Under the pieces are notes generated by a model, which saw only the letters and a program-made list of their open reading frames with translations, made no database searches and had not been told where the DNA came from. From Lachnospiraceae bacterium (GTDB lineage Bacteria; Bacillota; Clostridia; Lachnospirales; Lachnospiraceae), in the NCBI GenBank assembly GCA_015056945.1, contig SVFH01000001.1, forward strand, positions 1 to 64,000: DNA of 64,000 nucleotides, read 5' to 3'. The position numbers were made by a program, and so were the translations under genes. This document shows positions 1 through 8,874 of this stretch, piece after piece. Position 1 is the first letter of the stretch. Every line of letters begins with the position of its first letter.

Positions 1-2
1 AT

Positions 3-3000
3 TCAACAAACAGCAGTTCCTATGGCGTTTATTCCCTTTATACCGGAGATGGCAGCGGCAATATAGCACTGACTGCAAAAGGCGCTGCACATAATATTCA
101 GAATACATTTTCTCTTGATGATGATATGACGGGTAATGTTACCGTTAAAGGATATCTTTCGTATGTAAATGCTTCAAAAGCGAAATGGACCGTACAGGAT
201 CAGGATAGTTTCCTGTGGAGTTACTATACAACATCGGAGGGAGGTTTTTCCGGTAGATATGTTTGCGACAGCACAGGTGCTCCTATTAAGGACTTTGTGC
301 TGGTAAAATCAGAGAGCAATCTTCCCTTTAAATTCATGGACAGTGCTTTGTTTGACATGCCTGAAGGCAAGGTGGGAGATGAATATAAGCAGCAACCTTA
401 TTGGGTAGAAGGCTGTGTAGGCGGAAATGGTGCTTACAGCTTTGCATTGGCATCTGATAGTAATCCATTACCTGACGGGTTGTCGATTGATGCTACCAAT
501 GGTTATGTAAAAGGCACACCGACCAAGCTTCACGATGCGGGTGTTGCCAAGATTAAAGTAACTTCCGGTTCGGAAAGTGCTACCTTTGAGGTGAATTACG
601 GGGCTATCACATGGAATGTTCTGGTAGAGAGCATGAGCCTTGATCAGGAGGAAATCATTCTCAATCAGGAAGATAGCGTGGACCTTGTTGCAACTGTGCT
701 GCCTGTTAATGCAGACAGCTGCGATGTGATTTGGACTGTAGATTGGCAGTATCTGAGAGAAGCGGATAAAACTGCCGAAGAATCCAATCAGCGTGCAGTA
801 ACCCTTACTGCATTGAGTAAGGCAGGTAAGACTAAGGTTACCGCTACAACAGAAATCGGTAATCTGCAGGATAGCTGCGATGTTTATATCAAAGAAGAGA
901 AGCCGGAAGCTTATGTAACTCCCGGCGGTGGTTATATCGGCGGTCTGAAAGAGGGCGCAACCTATCTGATTAACGGTACCTCCTATACACCGGAAGCTAT
1001 GGTTGGTTTTAGTGGATATGGTGTGGCCATGGACACCGATTGGGCAGGAACTACGTTGACCATTGTGCATGTGAATGCAGAAGAGAAGTGTAACAGTGAC
1101 GCACAGTCTCTGATTGTGCCTACCGCATTGATTCCGGAAAGTCTTACCGTGAAGCTTGCAGGTCCTGTTATGGATGAAGCGCCTGCAACGCGTTCTCAGG
1201 TTGGAATTTGGGATACAGTAAATGATTATGCAGTAACGGATGTGCTGGTAACCTGCGACAGCTTAAATTGGAGTCCCTATGTGGCAGATTGTTTTGAGGG
1301 CGGCATGGTATATACGGCTACCATAACCTTGAAGGTATTAGGTTCTATGACATTCCCTACAGATGTGGAAGTGCTTGCAGATAGCGGCGACACAGAGATT
1401 ACTTCATTAAGCTACGAAGTTTCTGCTGATGAGAAGACCATCACTGTGACTGTAGTGTATGCAAAAACCACACCGGACGGCCTGTGGATGGAGGAGATTC
1501 CTGTCCAGCGTTATACGGGTAAGGCATTAAAGCCGGAAGTAAATGTATATTACAGAGACGAACTGCTTACCGGCAAGGATTACACCATATCTTATAAGAA
1601 CAATACCAATGCGGCAGCATCGGATGCGGTAAATGCCAAGGGTAAGAGCATTGCACCTACCGTAACCATTAAGGGTAAGGGGAACTTTACCGGCAGTGTG
1701 ACCAAGACATTTACCATTAGTCCCATCAATCTGGATGATTATGAGATCGATGAAGAGTTGCAGAAGATTCTCTCCATCAGTCCTGTTTATGTGAAGAACT
1801 CGGGCAAGGAGATTAAGGGTGTTCCCGTAATTAAGTTAAACGGCAAGACCTTGGCTTTAAAGTCCAAAGAGTATACCTTAGAATATCAGGATACCGCTCC
1901 CGGTGCATATCAGGAGAACGGAACCTATGCAATTACCGTAGTTGGTGCAGGCAAGAATTTTGTGGGAAGCACCACTGTAAACCAGACCATTTCCGGTAAG
2001 TTGATTAACAAGGTGAAGATTACGCTGGATAAGAGTTCTTATCCCTATGATGCAGTGACCGGAGAAACCTATCCTGCAACGATTACGGTAAAGGATGGCA
2101 AGACGCTTCTGGAGAAGGATGTGCATTATACGGTAAGTTACAAGAATTACGATAAGATTGGTACGGCTACCGTAGTTATCACCGGTATCGGAGAGTACAG
2201 CGGAGTTGCTACCAAGACCTATAAGATTACAGGTACCAAGCTTACCGCTAAGATGGTGAAGCAGTTAAAGAATTTTGTCTACGATGACACAGAACACAGT
2301 GTAGTGAGCGGTGTGAATTATACCATTACCGATAAGGAGACTGCACTGGTAGAGGGTACGGATTATAAGATCAGCTATACGGGCGACAGAACCAACGCAG
2401 GTAAGTTTAAGGTAACCTTTACCGGTATCAATCAGTATACCGGTTCCGTGACAAAGACTTATACCATCAGCAAGGTGCAGGCAGATACCCTTGAAATTTT
2501 ACTGGATGACGCAGATGCAGTGCCCTATGCCAAGAATGGTGCAATGCCCAGACACAGAGTGTATTTTGGCAGTATTCTGTTGCAGGAAGGTGTAGATTAT
2601 AAGGTTAGTTATTCCAATAATAAGAAATTAGCCACGGCTTCTGATAAGAAAGCACCTTCTTTGTACATTACCGGCATGGGCAACTTTACCGGCAATACCA
2701 AGAAGAATCCTGTGAAGTTTACCATTGTGGGAGCTGATATTACAAGCCAGACCTGCATCGCGGCAGAAGATGTGCTGTATAAGAATAAGAAGAATAATTA
2801 TGTGCCTAAGATTACACTTGTGGATCAGATAACCGGCAAGAAGCTTGCCCAGAAGACGGATTATAAAGTAGTCCGCTATGAAATTTGGGATGAAACTGCC
2901 GGAGATTACATATTCTTTGAAGGAGATAAGGTGGATGCGCCTACTGACAGAATAAAGATGAGTGTAACGGTAGAAGGCGTGGGCAATTACAGCGGAAGCC

Positions 3001-3308
3001 TCACTTCTCACTATGAGATTTATCTTACAAGTATTTCCACGGTGAAGGTGGACAAGATTCCTTCCATGGAATACACCGGTAAAGAGATTACGCCTGTACC
3101 GGTAGTAACCGTGAAGACCAAGGTAGGTAACAAGACCCAGTACGTGGCCCTGGATCCTGCATACTATGAGGTGGCATACTCCAACAATGTAGAAAAGGGA
3201 ACCGCAACCGTTTATATCTATGGCAAGGGTCAGTATGGCGGAATGAAGAAGGTAACCTTTAAGATTACCAGCCAGAAGATGAGTTGGTGGGAGAGCTTGT
3301 TTCTGTAA
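3..3308 (+). CDS. Large repeat-built surface protein, 5' end outside window
   Basis: The reading frame is already open at the first bases of the window, so the true start and any signal peptide lie upstream; at least 1,101 residues are present. In order I see a putative Ig-like stretch (around nt 400-600), a bacterial Ig-like BIG2-type domain (around nt 600-900), and seven degenerate units of about 70-95 residues (nt 1497-3290), each with a YTGK-like opening, a central G-x-DY-x-x-SY strand and a G-x-G-x-F/Y-x-G closing strand. Such units are common in clostridial cell-surface proteins and probably form stacked beta-sandwiches. The C-terminus (WWESLFL) has no LPxTG motif, positively charged tail or recognisable anchor, so anchoring must be N-terminal or absent. 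Lysine is coded mostly by AAG, unlike the AAA-rich genes that follow, which suggests different expression level or origin. The substrate is unknown. Confidence 0.75.
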   Translation, partial: STNSSSYGVYSLYTGDGSGNIALTAKGAAHNIQNTFSLDDDMTGNVTVKGYLSYVNASKAKWTVQDQDSFLWSYYTTSEGGFSGRYVCDSTGAPIKDFVLVKSESNLPFKFMDSALFDMPEGKVGDEYKQQPYWVEGCVGGNGAYSFALASDSNPLPDGLSIDATNGYVKGTPTKLHDAGVAKIKVTSGSESATFEVNYGAITWNVLVESMSLDQEEIILNQEDSVDLVATVLPVNADSCDVIWTVDWQYLREADKTAEESNQRAVTLTALSKAGKTKVTATTEIGNLQDSCDVYIKEEKPEAYVTPGGGYIGGLKEGATYLINGTSYTPEAMVGFSGYGVAMDTDWAGTTLTIVHVNAEEKCNSDAQSLIVPTALIPESLTVKLAGPVMDEAPATRSQVGIWDTVNDYAVTDVLVTCDSLNWSPYVADCFEGGMVYTATITLKVLGSMTFPTDVEVLADSGDTEITSLSYEVSADEKTITVTVVYAKTTPDGLWMEEIPVQRYTGKALKPEVNVYYRDELLTGKDYTISYKNNTNAAASDAVNAKGKSIAPTVTIKGKGNFTGSVTKTFTISPINLDDYEIDEELQKILSISPVYVKNSGKEIKGVPVIKLNGKTLALKSKEYTLEYQDTAPGAYQENGTYAITVVGAGKNFVGSTTVNQTISGKLINKVKITLDKSSYPYDAVTGETYPATITVKDGKTLLEKDVHYTVSYKNYDKIGTATVVITGIGEYSGVATKTYKITGTKLTAKMVKQLKNFVYDDTEHSVVSGVNYTITDKETALVEGTDYKISYTGDRTNAGKFKVTFTGINQYTGSVTKTYTISKVQADTLEILLDDADAVPYAKNGAMPRHRVYFGSILLQEGVDYKVSYSNNKKLATASDKKAPSLYITGMGNFTGNTKKNPVKFTIVGADITSQTCIAAEDVLYKNKKNNYVPKITLVDQITGKKLAQKTDYKVVRYEIWDETAGDYIFFEGDKVDAPTDRIKMSVTVEGVGNYSGSLTSHYEIYLTSISTVKVDKIPSMEYTGKEITPVPVVTVKTKVGNKTQYVALDPAYYEVAYSNNVEKGTATVYIYGKGQYGGMKKVTFKITSQKMSWWESLFL
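1497..3290 (+). repeat. Seven degenerate protein repeats within the surface gene
   Basis: Units begin near nt 1497, 1774, 2014, 2266, 2488, 2758 and 3040. The shared signature is a D-Y-x-x-S-Y strand followed by G-x-G-x-F/Y-x-G and an aromatic-rich strand ending in TISx. They diverge at the DNA level, so this is an old domain duplication rather than a recent tandem repeat. Confidence 0.6.
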
Positions 3309-3385
3309 GAGTAAGTAGTGTATTACAATCGGGTTGGGGACAGGTTGATTGTCCCCTTCCTCCCTTATAATGGATTTGAGCTATG

Positions 3386-3419
3386 CAGGACCGTTTGATA
3401 TAAGCGGTCCTGTTTTTTT
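3386..3419 (+). terminator. Intrinsic terminator after the surface protein gene
   Basis: A perfect 8-bp stem (CAGGACCG/CGGTCCTG) with an 11-nt loop is followed by seven T. A second 7-bp hairpin (GGGGACA/TGTCCCC, 3336-3356) lies just upstream and lacks a T run. Confidence 0.9.
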
Positions 3420-3472
3420 GGAACGAATGAACTTATTTTGTTATAGAAAATGATATCTGAATAAAAAAGTAC

Positions 3473-3501
3473 TTGCAAATCAAATAAACTTATGTTAAAT
3501 T
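3473..3501 (+). promoter_or_regulatory. Candidate sigma-A promoter for rplS
   Basis: TTGCAA (3473-3478) is followed after 16-17 nt by TTAAAT/TAAATT. About 80 nt of leader separates it from rplS. Low-G+C Gram-positives can carry an autoregulatory L19 leader here; I cannot confirm that fold by eye. Confidence 0.5.
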
Positions 3502-3582
3502 AAATCTGTTGCGAAGTAAAGAGATGGTCCGCTGAACCTATATGGTATCAAGAACGTCCGATGAAAGAAGGAGGCTTATACA

Positions 3583-3930
3583 ATGAGCGAAATTATCAAA
3601 GAGATTGAACAGGCACAGTTAAAAGCTGAAGTTCCTGTGTTCAACGTAGGTGATACCGTAAGAGTACACGGTAAAATCAAAGAAGGTAACCGCGAAAGAA
3701 TTCAGGTTTTCGAGGGTACTGTATTAAAGATTCAGGGTGGTAGCAATCGCCAGACTTTCACAGTTAGAAAGTTTTCTAACGGTGTAGGTGTTGAGAAGAC
3801 ATGGCCGATTCACTCTCCTAACGTAGAAAAGGTTGAAGTTGTACGTGAAGGTAAAGTAAGACGTGCAAAACTTAACTACTTAAGAGAACGTATTGGTAAG
3901 AGAGCTAAAGTTAAAGAAAAAATCAGATAA
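3583..3930 (+). CDS. rplS: 50S ribosomal protein L19
   Basis: This 115-residue protein has the normal L19 length and its conserved core (F-x-VGDTVRVH near residues 20-29, then the VEKTWP-x-HSP segment around residues 70). L19 sits at the 30S-50S interface. The ATG follows a strong AGGAGG site. In many Firmicutes rplS ends the rimM-trmD operon; here the upstream neighbour is an unrelated surface protein gene, and rplS has its own promoter and terminator, so it looks monocistronic. Confidence 0.97.
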   Translation: MSEIIKEIEQAQLKAEVPVFNVGDTVRVHGKIKEGNRERIQVFEGTVLKIQGGSNRQTFTVRKFSNGVGVEKTWPIHSPNVEKVEVVREGKVRRAKLNYLRERIGKRAKVKEKIR

Positions 3931-3973
3931 TTATCTTTTCTATTCCGTACAAATAAAAAAAGATGATTTTTCA

Positions 3974-4025
3974 AGGGCTGTCGTATTGATTGATTTATAT
4001 CTTTCAATGTGCCGGCTCTTTTTTT
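3974..4025 (+). terminator. Terminator after rplS
   Basis: A long stem of about 16 pairs (AGGGCTG..., closing with CGGCTCT), including wobble pairs and one mismatch, runs straight into seven T. It separates rplS from the lepB-rbgA operon. Confidence 0.85.
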
Positions 4026-4115
4026 GTCGAAAAGGCTAAAAAAGATAGTAATGAATGATAAAATATGATAAAATATTTAGTTGTAGTTAATAAACCTGGT
4101 AAAGGGAGAAGTTTT

Positions 4116-4706
4116 ATGGCTCAAAAAAGAAAAAGAAGAGGCTTGTCCTTTTATGAAGAAAAGAAGAAAATTAAACCCGGATTTTGGAAGGAAGTATTCA
4201 GTTATATCTTTTATCTTTTTATGGTGACGCTGATTGCTTTTGTATTGGTTTTGGTTTTTGGGATGCGCGTTAGTACAATCGGTGTTTCTATGGAACCCAC
4301 ACTGGCACATGGACAGGAAGTATTAATAAACAGAATGTCATATATTCTTTTTAAACCGGAATGCGGTGACATCATTGCTTTTAAGCCGAACGGCAATGAA
4401 AAATCGCATTATTACATTAAGAGGGTAATTGCCGGTCCCGGAGAAACCGTTCAGATTATTGGTGGTCAGATTTATGTGAATGAGAAGCCGCTTGAAAAAT
4501 ATTCGTATGATCGAATTGAAACAGCGGGACTTGCTGCAACCCCGTATTTGCTTGGCGAGAATGAATTTTTTGTTTTGGGAGATAATCGTAATAATAGTGA
4601 AGACAGCCGTTCCGGTAATATTGGTGCGGTACAAAGAGATGATATTGTTGGCAGAGTCTGGTTTTGTTTTGCCAAAGATAATATTGCGATGGGATTTGTG
4701 AAATAG
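4116..4706 (+). CDS. lepB: Type I signal peptidase (first copy)
   Basis: This membrane peptidase removes signal peptides from exported proteins. The 196 residues hold a basic N-terminus, one transmembrane segment (about 28-49), the catalytic serine in SMEPT (Ser58), the catalytic lysine in YIKRVIAGPGE (Lys102) and the GDNRNNSEDSR box near the C-terminus. I start at 4116 because GGGAG lies 7 nt upstream; an in-frame ATG at 4065 has no ribosome binding site. It is the first gene of the operon with rbgA, and a second signal peptidase follows rbgA. Confidence 0.93.
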   Translation: MAQKRKRRGLSFYEEKKKIKPGFWKEVFSYIFYLFMVTLIAFVLVLVFGMRVSTIGVSMEPTLAHGQEVLINRMSYILFKPECGDIIAFKPNGNEKSHYYIKRVIAGPGETVQIIGGQIYVNEKPLEKYSYDRIETAGLAATPYLLGENEFFVLGDNRNNSEDSRSGNIGAVQRDDIVGRVWFCFAKDNIAMGFVK

Positions 4707-4722
4707 AATCGGAGGACTGAAA

Positions 4723-5580
4723 ATGAATTATCAATGGTATCCCGGTCATATGACCAAGGCCAAAAGAATGATGGAAGAAAATATCAAACTGATTGATTTG
4801 TGTATAGAGCTTGTTGATGCAAGGACCCCGTTAGCGAGTAGGAATCCTGATATTGATGAGCTTGGAAAGAATAAATCAAGAATGATACTTTTGAATAAAT
4901 CGGATTTGGCAGATCCTGAATGTAATAAGAAATGGATGGATTATTTCAAGAAGAAAGGCTATTATGTCGTAGAAGTGAATTCCAGAAACGGTGTCGGAAT
5001 GAAAGAAATCAATAAAACTGTTCAGGAAGCCTGCAAAGAAAAGATAGAAAGAGACAGAAGAAGAGGAATTATAAATCGTCCCGTCAGAGCAATGGTTGTA
5101 GGAATTCCTAATGTTGGGAAATCAACTTTTATTAATTCCTTTGCGGGAAAAGCATGTACAAAGACCGGAAATAAGCCCGGTGTGACAAAAGGAAAGCAGT
5201 GGATACGTCTGAACAAGAGTCTGGAGTTGCTGGATACGCCCGGTATTTTATGGCCGAAATTTGAGGATCAAAGAATCGGACTTTTACTTGCGTTGATTGG
5301 CTCCATTAATGATGATGTATTACAGATGGAAGAACTCGCGCTGGAATTAATCGTTATTTTGAAACAATTTTATCCGCAATTCCTTATTCAAAGATATGAG
5401 ATTGCAGATTTGGAGAAAGAACCGCTCGAAATATTAAAAGAGATTGCAACTGTAAGAAAGTGCTTTTTAAAAGGTGAAGAACTTGATTACAGAAAAGCAG
5501 CAGCTCTTTTAATGGATGATTTTCGTTCCGGAAGAATCGGAAAAATAACATTGGAAAGACCGGAGGCATTAGATGAATAA
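4723..5580 (+). CDS. rbgA: Ribosome biogenesis GTPase RbgA (YlqF)
   Basis: RbgA is a circularly permuted GTPase needed for late maturation of the 50S subunit. The permutation is visible: the G4 motif NKSD (58-61) comes before the G1 P-loop GIPNVGKS (127-134), and G3 DTPG (172-175) follows. The N-terminal WYPGHM motif is typical of the family. At 285 residues it has the usual length. A GGAGG site precedes the ATG, and the 3' end overlaps the next signal peptidase gene by 8 nt, implying translational coupling. Confidence 0.96.
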   Translation: MNYQWYPGHMTKAKRMMEENIKLIDLCIELVDARTPLASRNPDIDELGKNKSRMILLNKSDLADPECNKKWMDYFKKKGYYVVEVNSRNGVGMKEINKTVQEACKEKIERDRRRGIINRPVRAMVVGIPNVGKSTFINSFAGKACTKTGNKPGVTKGKQWIRLNKSLELLDTPGILWPKFEDQRIGLLLALIGSINDDVLQMEELALELIVILKQFYPQFLIQRYEIADLEKEPLEILKEIATVRKCFLKGEELDYRKAAALLMDDFRSGRIGKITLERPEALDE

Positions 5581-6112
5581 ATATTTAAAAGAAGCATTAG
5601 AAATGAGTTTGTATATCCTGATTGCATTGGTTGCATCGCTTTTGATTGTAACTTTTATAGGGCAAAGAACGGTAGTGTCAGGGTCAAGTATGAATGATAC
5701 TTTGTTTGACGGGGATAATCTTGTGGTTGATAAGATTACATACCGTTTTCGGGATCCGGAACGTTTTGAGGTAATTGTTTTTCCGTTTCATGGGAATCGC
5801 AAAGACCATTATATCAAGCGTGTTATAGGACTTCCGGGAGAAACGGTACGGATAGATGAAGACGGCTCGATTTATATAGACGGTATGATCTTAGAAGAGA
5901 ATTACGGGAAAGAAATAATGCTGAGTCCGGGACGCGCGAAAGAAGCGATTATTTTAGGACCTGACGAATATTTTGTTCTTGGAGATAACCGTAATGATTC
6001 CAGTGACAGTCGGGATTTTATGGTTGGAAATATCAAACGGGATGAAATAATCGGAAGAGCATGGTTGCGTGTATTTCCGTTTGATAGTATGGGATTTGTT
6101 AAACATGATTAG
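5573..6112 (+). CDS. lepB: Type I signal peptidase (second copy)
   Basis: This is a second S26 signal peptidase of 179 residues. It has an N-terminal membrane segment (about 11-30), the serine motif GSSM (Ser39), the lysine in YIKRVIGLPGE (Lys82) and the GDNRNDSSDSR box. The usual proline after SMx-P is an aspartate here (SMNDTL), which may alter substrate preference but leaves the dyad intact. It overlaps the end of rbgA (ATGAATAA), so the order is lepB-rbgA-lepB in one operon. Confidence 0.92.
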   Translation: MNKYLKEALEMSLYILIALVASLLIVTFIGQRTVVSGSSMNDTLFDGDNLVVDKITYRFRDPERFEVIVFPFHGNRKDHYIKRVIGLPGETVRIDEDGSIYIDGMILEENYGKEIMLSPGRAKEAIILGPDEYFVLGDNRNDSSDSRDFMVGNIKRDEIIGRAWLRVFPFDSMGFVKHD

Positions 6113-6144
6113 AAAATGAGTGTTCTCTGAAAGGAATAATACAT

Positions 6145-6912
6145 ATGAGTGAAAGTATGAAATCCATCAAAGAAAAGCTTGCATTGGCGCAAAGTGTGGA
6201 AGAACTTCTTGCTTTTCGTACTCAATTTGAAACAGATGACAGAAAAAGTGTTCAGGCGATTGTTTTATCTGCCGATAAAAAAAGAAAGGCTTTGGAAGCA
6301 GAACTTGCACGAATCAATGAAATGAAAAAATATGAGCGTGAATATGCAGCCTTTGGTGCGATTTGCGGGATTGATGAAGTTGGAAGAGGGCCGTTGGCAG
6401 GACCGGTTGTGGCTGCGGCTGTTATTTTACCGAAGGACTGCAATATTTTATATTTGAATGATTCCAAGAAGCTAACGGAGAAGAAGAGAGAAGAATTGTA
6501 TGATATTATTCTCAGGGAATGTATTGCATACGGAATTGGTATGAGAGATGCTGCCCGTATTGATGAGATTAATATTCTTCAGGCAACGTATGAAGCGATG
6601 CGCGATGCAGTTGCGGCTCTTGATGTTTTGCCGGATGTATTATTAAATGACGCAGTGACAATTCCCGGACTTTCGATGAAACAGGTGCCGATTGTAAAAG
6701 GTGATGCGAAAAGTATTTCAATTGCTGCTGCAAGTATTGTCGCTAAAGTAACCAGAGACCGGATGATGGTTTTATATGAAGAAGAATTTCCGGGGTATGG
6801 TTTTGCATCTAATAAAGGATATGGCTCTGCAGCACACATACAGGCATTGAAAGAGTTGGGGCCGACAATATTACATAGAAGAAGTTTTATCGGTAATTTT
6901 ATTGAAATATAA
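6145..6912 (+). CDS. rnhB: Ribonuclease HII
   Basis: RNase HII cuts RNA in RNA-DNA hybrids and single ribonucleotides in DNA. The hallmark GIDEVGRGPLAGP begins at residue 75, with Asp77 and Glu78 as metal ligands. An N-terminal extension of about 70 residues is charged and probably helical, as in the Bacillus enzyme. The 255 residues match that size class. rbgA-rnhB linkage is the standard Bacillus order, which supports the assignment. Confidence 0.96.
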   Translation: MSESMKSIKEKLALAQSVEELLAFRTQFETDDRKSVQAIVLSADKKRKALEAELARINEMKKYEREYAAFGAICGIDEVGRGPLAGPVVAAAVILPKDCNILYLNDSKKLTEKKREELYDIILRECIAYGIGMRDAARIDEINILQATYEAMRDAVAALDVLPDVLLNDAVTIPGLSMKQVPIVKGDAKSISIAAASIVAKVTRDRMMVLYEEEFPGYGFASNKGYGSAAHIQALKELGPTILHRRSFIGNFIEI

Positions 6913-6944
6913 TTTGTAACTGAATGAGGAAGGGGGGACGCATT

Positions 6945-8558
6945 ATGTCGGATTATTGGAATTTATATCAGCCAGCAATGGACCGTGTACGTCCAGTTGT
7001 GCCCACGAATCCGGAGGGCGCTCCTTCTTCTGTGAAAGAACAGACAGCTCTGTTAAAAGATATGTCAACGGGAGAGACCATACAGGGAGAAATTGTTTCT
7101 GTGAAAGGAAATGAAGTGATGGTCAGGCTCCCCGATCAGTCTGTTATTTCCGCTAAATTGTCCGGCGATTTGCAGATTCAGATTGGGCAAAACTTAATGT
7201 TTGAAGTTTCAAACGGTGCAAACGGTCAAATTGCACTTCGGGCACTGTTTACAAATCTGTCAGGAGGAGAGCTTCTTGCTAATGCACTTGCCGATGCAGG
7301 AATTCCTATAAATGCTGATACGGCGGAAATGGTAGAACAACTGGTGAAAGAAGAACTTCCGATAGGAAGAGAACATCTGCAGGAAGTCTATCGCGATGTT
7401 TTGGAATTTCAGGAACTTAAACCGGCCGAAATTGTTAAAATGCATAAGCTTGGAATTGAAGTTAACGAACATCAGGTGAAACAGTTTTCGGCATTTATCA
7501 ATTGTGAAGAACGTATTGCGAATGATACAATGAATTTAATTGCATCTCTAAAGAATGAAATTGTATCCTTACGTGAAACAGGAAATGCAGAAGCTGCATT
7601 CCGTCTTGAAGTGCAACTTATGAAAATGCTTGCTGAGTCACCCGACACGTTGCCGCTGCAGACGCAGGACGGAAGGATTTTGGGGAAGGATGAGATTCTT
7701 GATTTGTTTCAGAATATTATTTCCGAAGCCGACAATTTGCTCGCAGAAAAAGATGCGGGTTTGTTCAATAAAAATAATGACTTGAACGGACTGCTACGTG
7801 AATTTATGTCTGAAATTTCTGACAATGAGAACCGGAATTTTTCCGTAAAAGAATTGTTTAGTGCAATTAAGGGTGAATTTGAACTTGGAAAGCTTCCGAA
7901 AGAATTTGTGCTTAAGTTGTTTGAAAAGAGCGAATTCTCAGAAATTGTTGGAAAAGCATTGGAAGAACAATGGCTTTTGAAACCAAACGAGGTTGAAGAC
8001 GGAAAGAATATTTCGGATTTTTATCAAAAACTTCAGCAGCATGTTTCGATGCTTTCCGCAACAGCCACAGAAAGTTTGAGCGCATCACAGTCTTTGACAC
8101 AGTCTTTGGCGCAGATGAAGGAGAATGTTGATTTCCTGAATCAATTAAGTCAGATGATTCCGTATGTGCAGTTGCCGCTTAAACTAAACGGACAATCTGC
8201 AACGGGAGATTTATATGTTTTTGCAGATAAAAGACGTTTGAGCGAAAAAGGTGAAAATATAACGGCTGCGTTGCATTTGGATATGCAGCATCTTGGACAT
8301 TTGGATGTATTTGTTAAACTGATAAATGCTAAGGTTGAAACTGATTTTAAGGTTGAGAATGATGCTACGCTTGATTTTTTGAGTAATCATATTGATGTTT
8401 TGAATGAAAGATTAAAAAAGCGCGGATATGAGTTGCAGGTAAATTTGGATAAAATGAAAGAACCGTCCGATATTAAAACAGATTTGATACATGGAGCGAA
8501 AGAAGAAACGGTAGAAAGCCAACCGATTGCTTACTATCGCCTAGATGTTAGAGCATAG
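6945..8558 (+). CDS. YlqG/FliK-like protein of unknown function
   Basis: The product has 537 residues from the ATG at 6945, which has an AAGGGGGG site; an ATG at 6924 lies upstream of that site and is less likely. It is acidic, without membrane segments. Residues about 40-100 look like a small beta domain (GETIQGEIVSVKGNEVMV), the middle is helical, and the last about 130 residues (PLKLNG..., AALHLDMQHLGHLDV..., RLKKRGYELQV) resemble the C-terminal domain of flagellar hook-length protein FliK. In Bacillus the position between rnhB and ylqH is held by ylqG. Here it also precedes an FlhB-tail-like gene. A FliK/FlhB-like pair without other flagellar genes nearby is curious; the role is unknown. 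Confidence 0.6.
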   Translation: MSDYWNLYQPAMDRVRPVVPTNPEGAPSSVKEQTALLKDMSTGETIQGEIVSVKGNEVMVRLPDQSVISAKLSGDLQIQIGQNLMFEVSNGANGQIALRALFTNLSGGELLANALADAGIPINADTAEMVEQLVKEELPIGREHLQEVYRDVLEFQELKPAEIVKMHKLGIEVNEHQVKQFSAFINCEERIANDTMNLIASLKNEIVSLRETGNAEAAFRLEVQLMKMLAESPDTLPLQTQDGRILGKDEILDLFQNIISEADNLLAEKDAGLFNKNNDLNGLLREFMSEISDNENRNFSVKELFSAIKGEFELGKLPKEFVLKLFEKSEFSEIVGKALEEQWLLKPNEVEDGKNISDFYQKLQQHVSMLSATATESLSASQSLTQSLAQMKENVDFLNQLSQMIPYVQLPLKLNGQSATGDLYVFADKRRLSEKGENITAALHLDMQHLGHLDVFVKLINAKVETDFKVENDATLDFLSNHIDVLNERLKKRGYELQVNLDKMKEPSDIKTDLIHGAKEETVESQPIAYYRLDVRA

Positions 8559-8580
8559 CTTTTGGCGTGAGAGGTATTTC

Positions 8581-8874
8581 ATGGATATAAAAAAGAAAAA
8601 AGTGAAACAGGCGATAGCCCTGGAATACAATCCTGCGGAGGATGCACCGAAAGTTATAGCTTCCGGTCAGGGGGCTTTGGCGGAACGTATTATAGAGAAA
8701 GCGAAAGAGAATAATGTGCCTCTTCATCGGGATGATTCGCTTGCCGAAACACTTTCCAGATTGGAAATCGGCGAGATGATTCCGCCGGAATTGTATGAAG
8801 TGGTTGCAGAAATTCTTGTGTTTGTTGATGCAATGGATAAAATCAGACAAAAAGAATTAGAACGGGGGAAATAA
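8581..8874 (+). CDS. ylqH: FlhB C-terminal-domain-like protein (YlqH family)
   Basis: This 97-residue protein matches the cytoplasmic tail of FlhB/EscU export-switch proteins: A-L-x-YNP near the start, PKVIASGQGALAERI, then a small alpha/beta fold with the PLHRDDSLAETL segment. It has no membrane part and lacks the N-P-T-H autocleavage motif, having YNPAEDAP at the corresponding place. The ATG at 8581 follows GAGAGG by 6 nt; an ATG 36 nt upstream inside the preceding gene lacks a site. Its position after rnhB and a FliK-like gene matches Bacillus ylqH. Confidence 0.8.
   Translation: MDIKKKKVKQAIALEYNPAEDAPKVIASGQGALAERIIEKAKENNVPLHRDDSLAETLSRLEIGEMIPPELYEVVAEILVFVDAMDKIRQKELERGK

Noticed and set aside
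468-1070. Long reverse-strand frame inside the surface protein gene
   Set aside because: It mirrors the codon pattern of the forward gene, has no ribosome binding site and no recognisable protein features.
4065-4115. Upstream ATG of the first lepB
   Set aside because: No ribosome binding site; the ATG at 4116 has GGGAG at 7 nt and gives a normal N-terminus.
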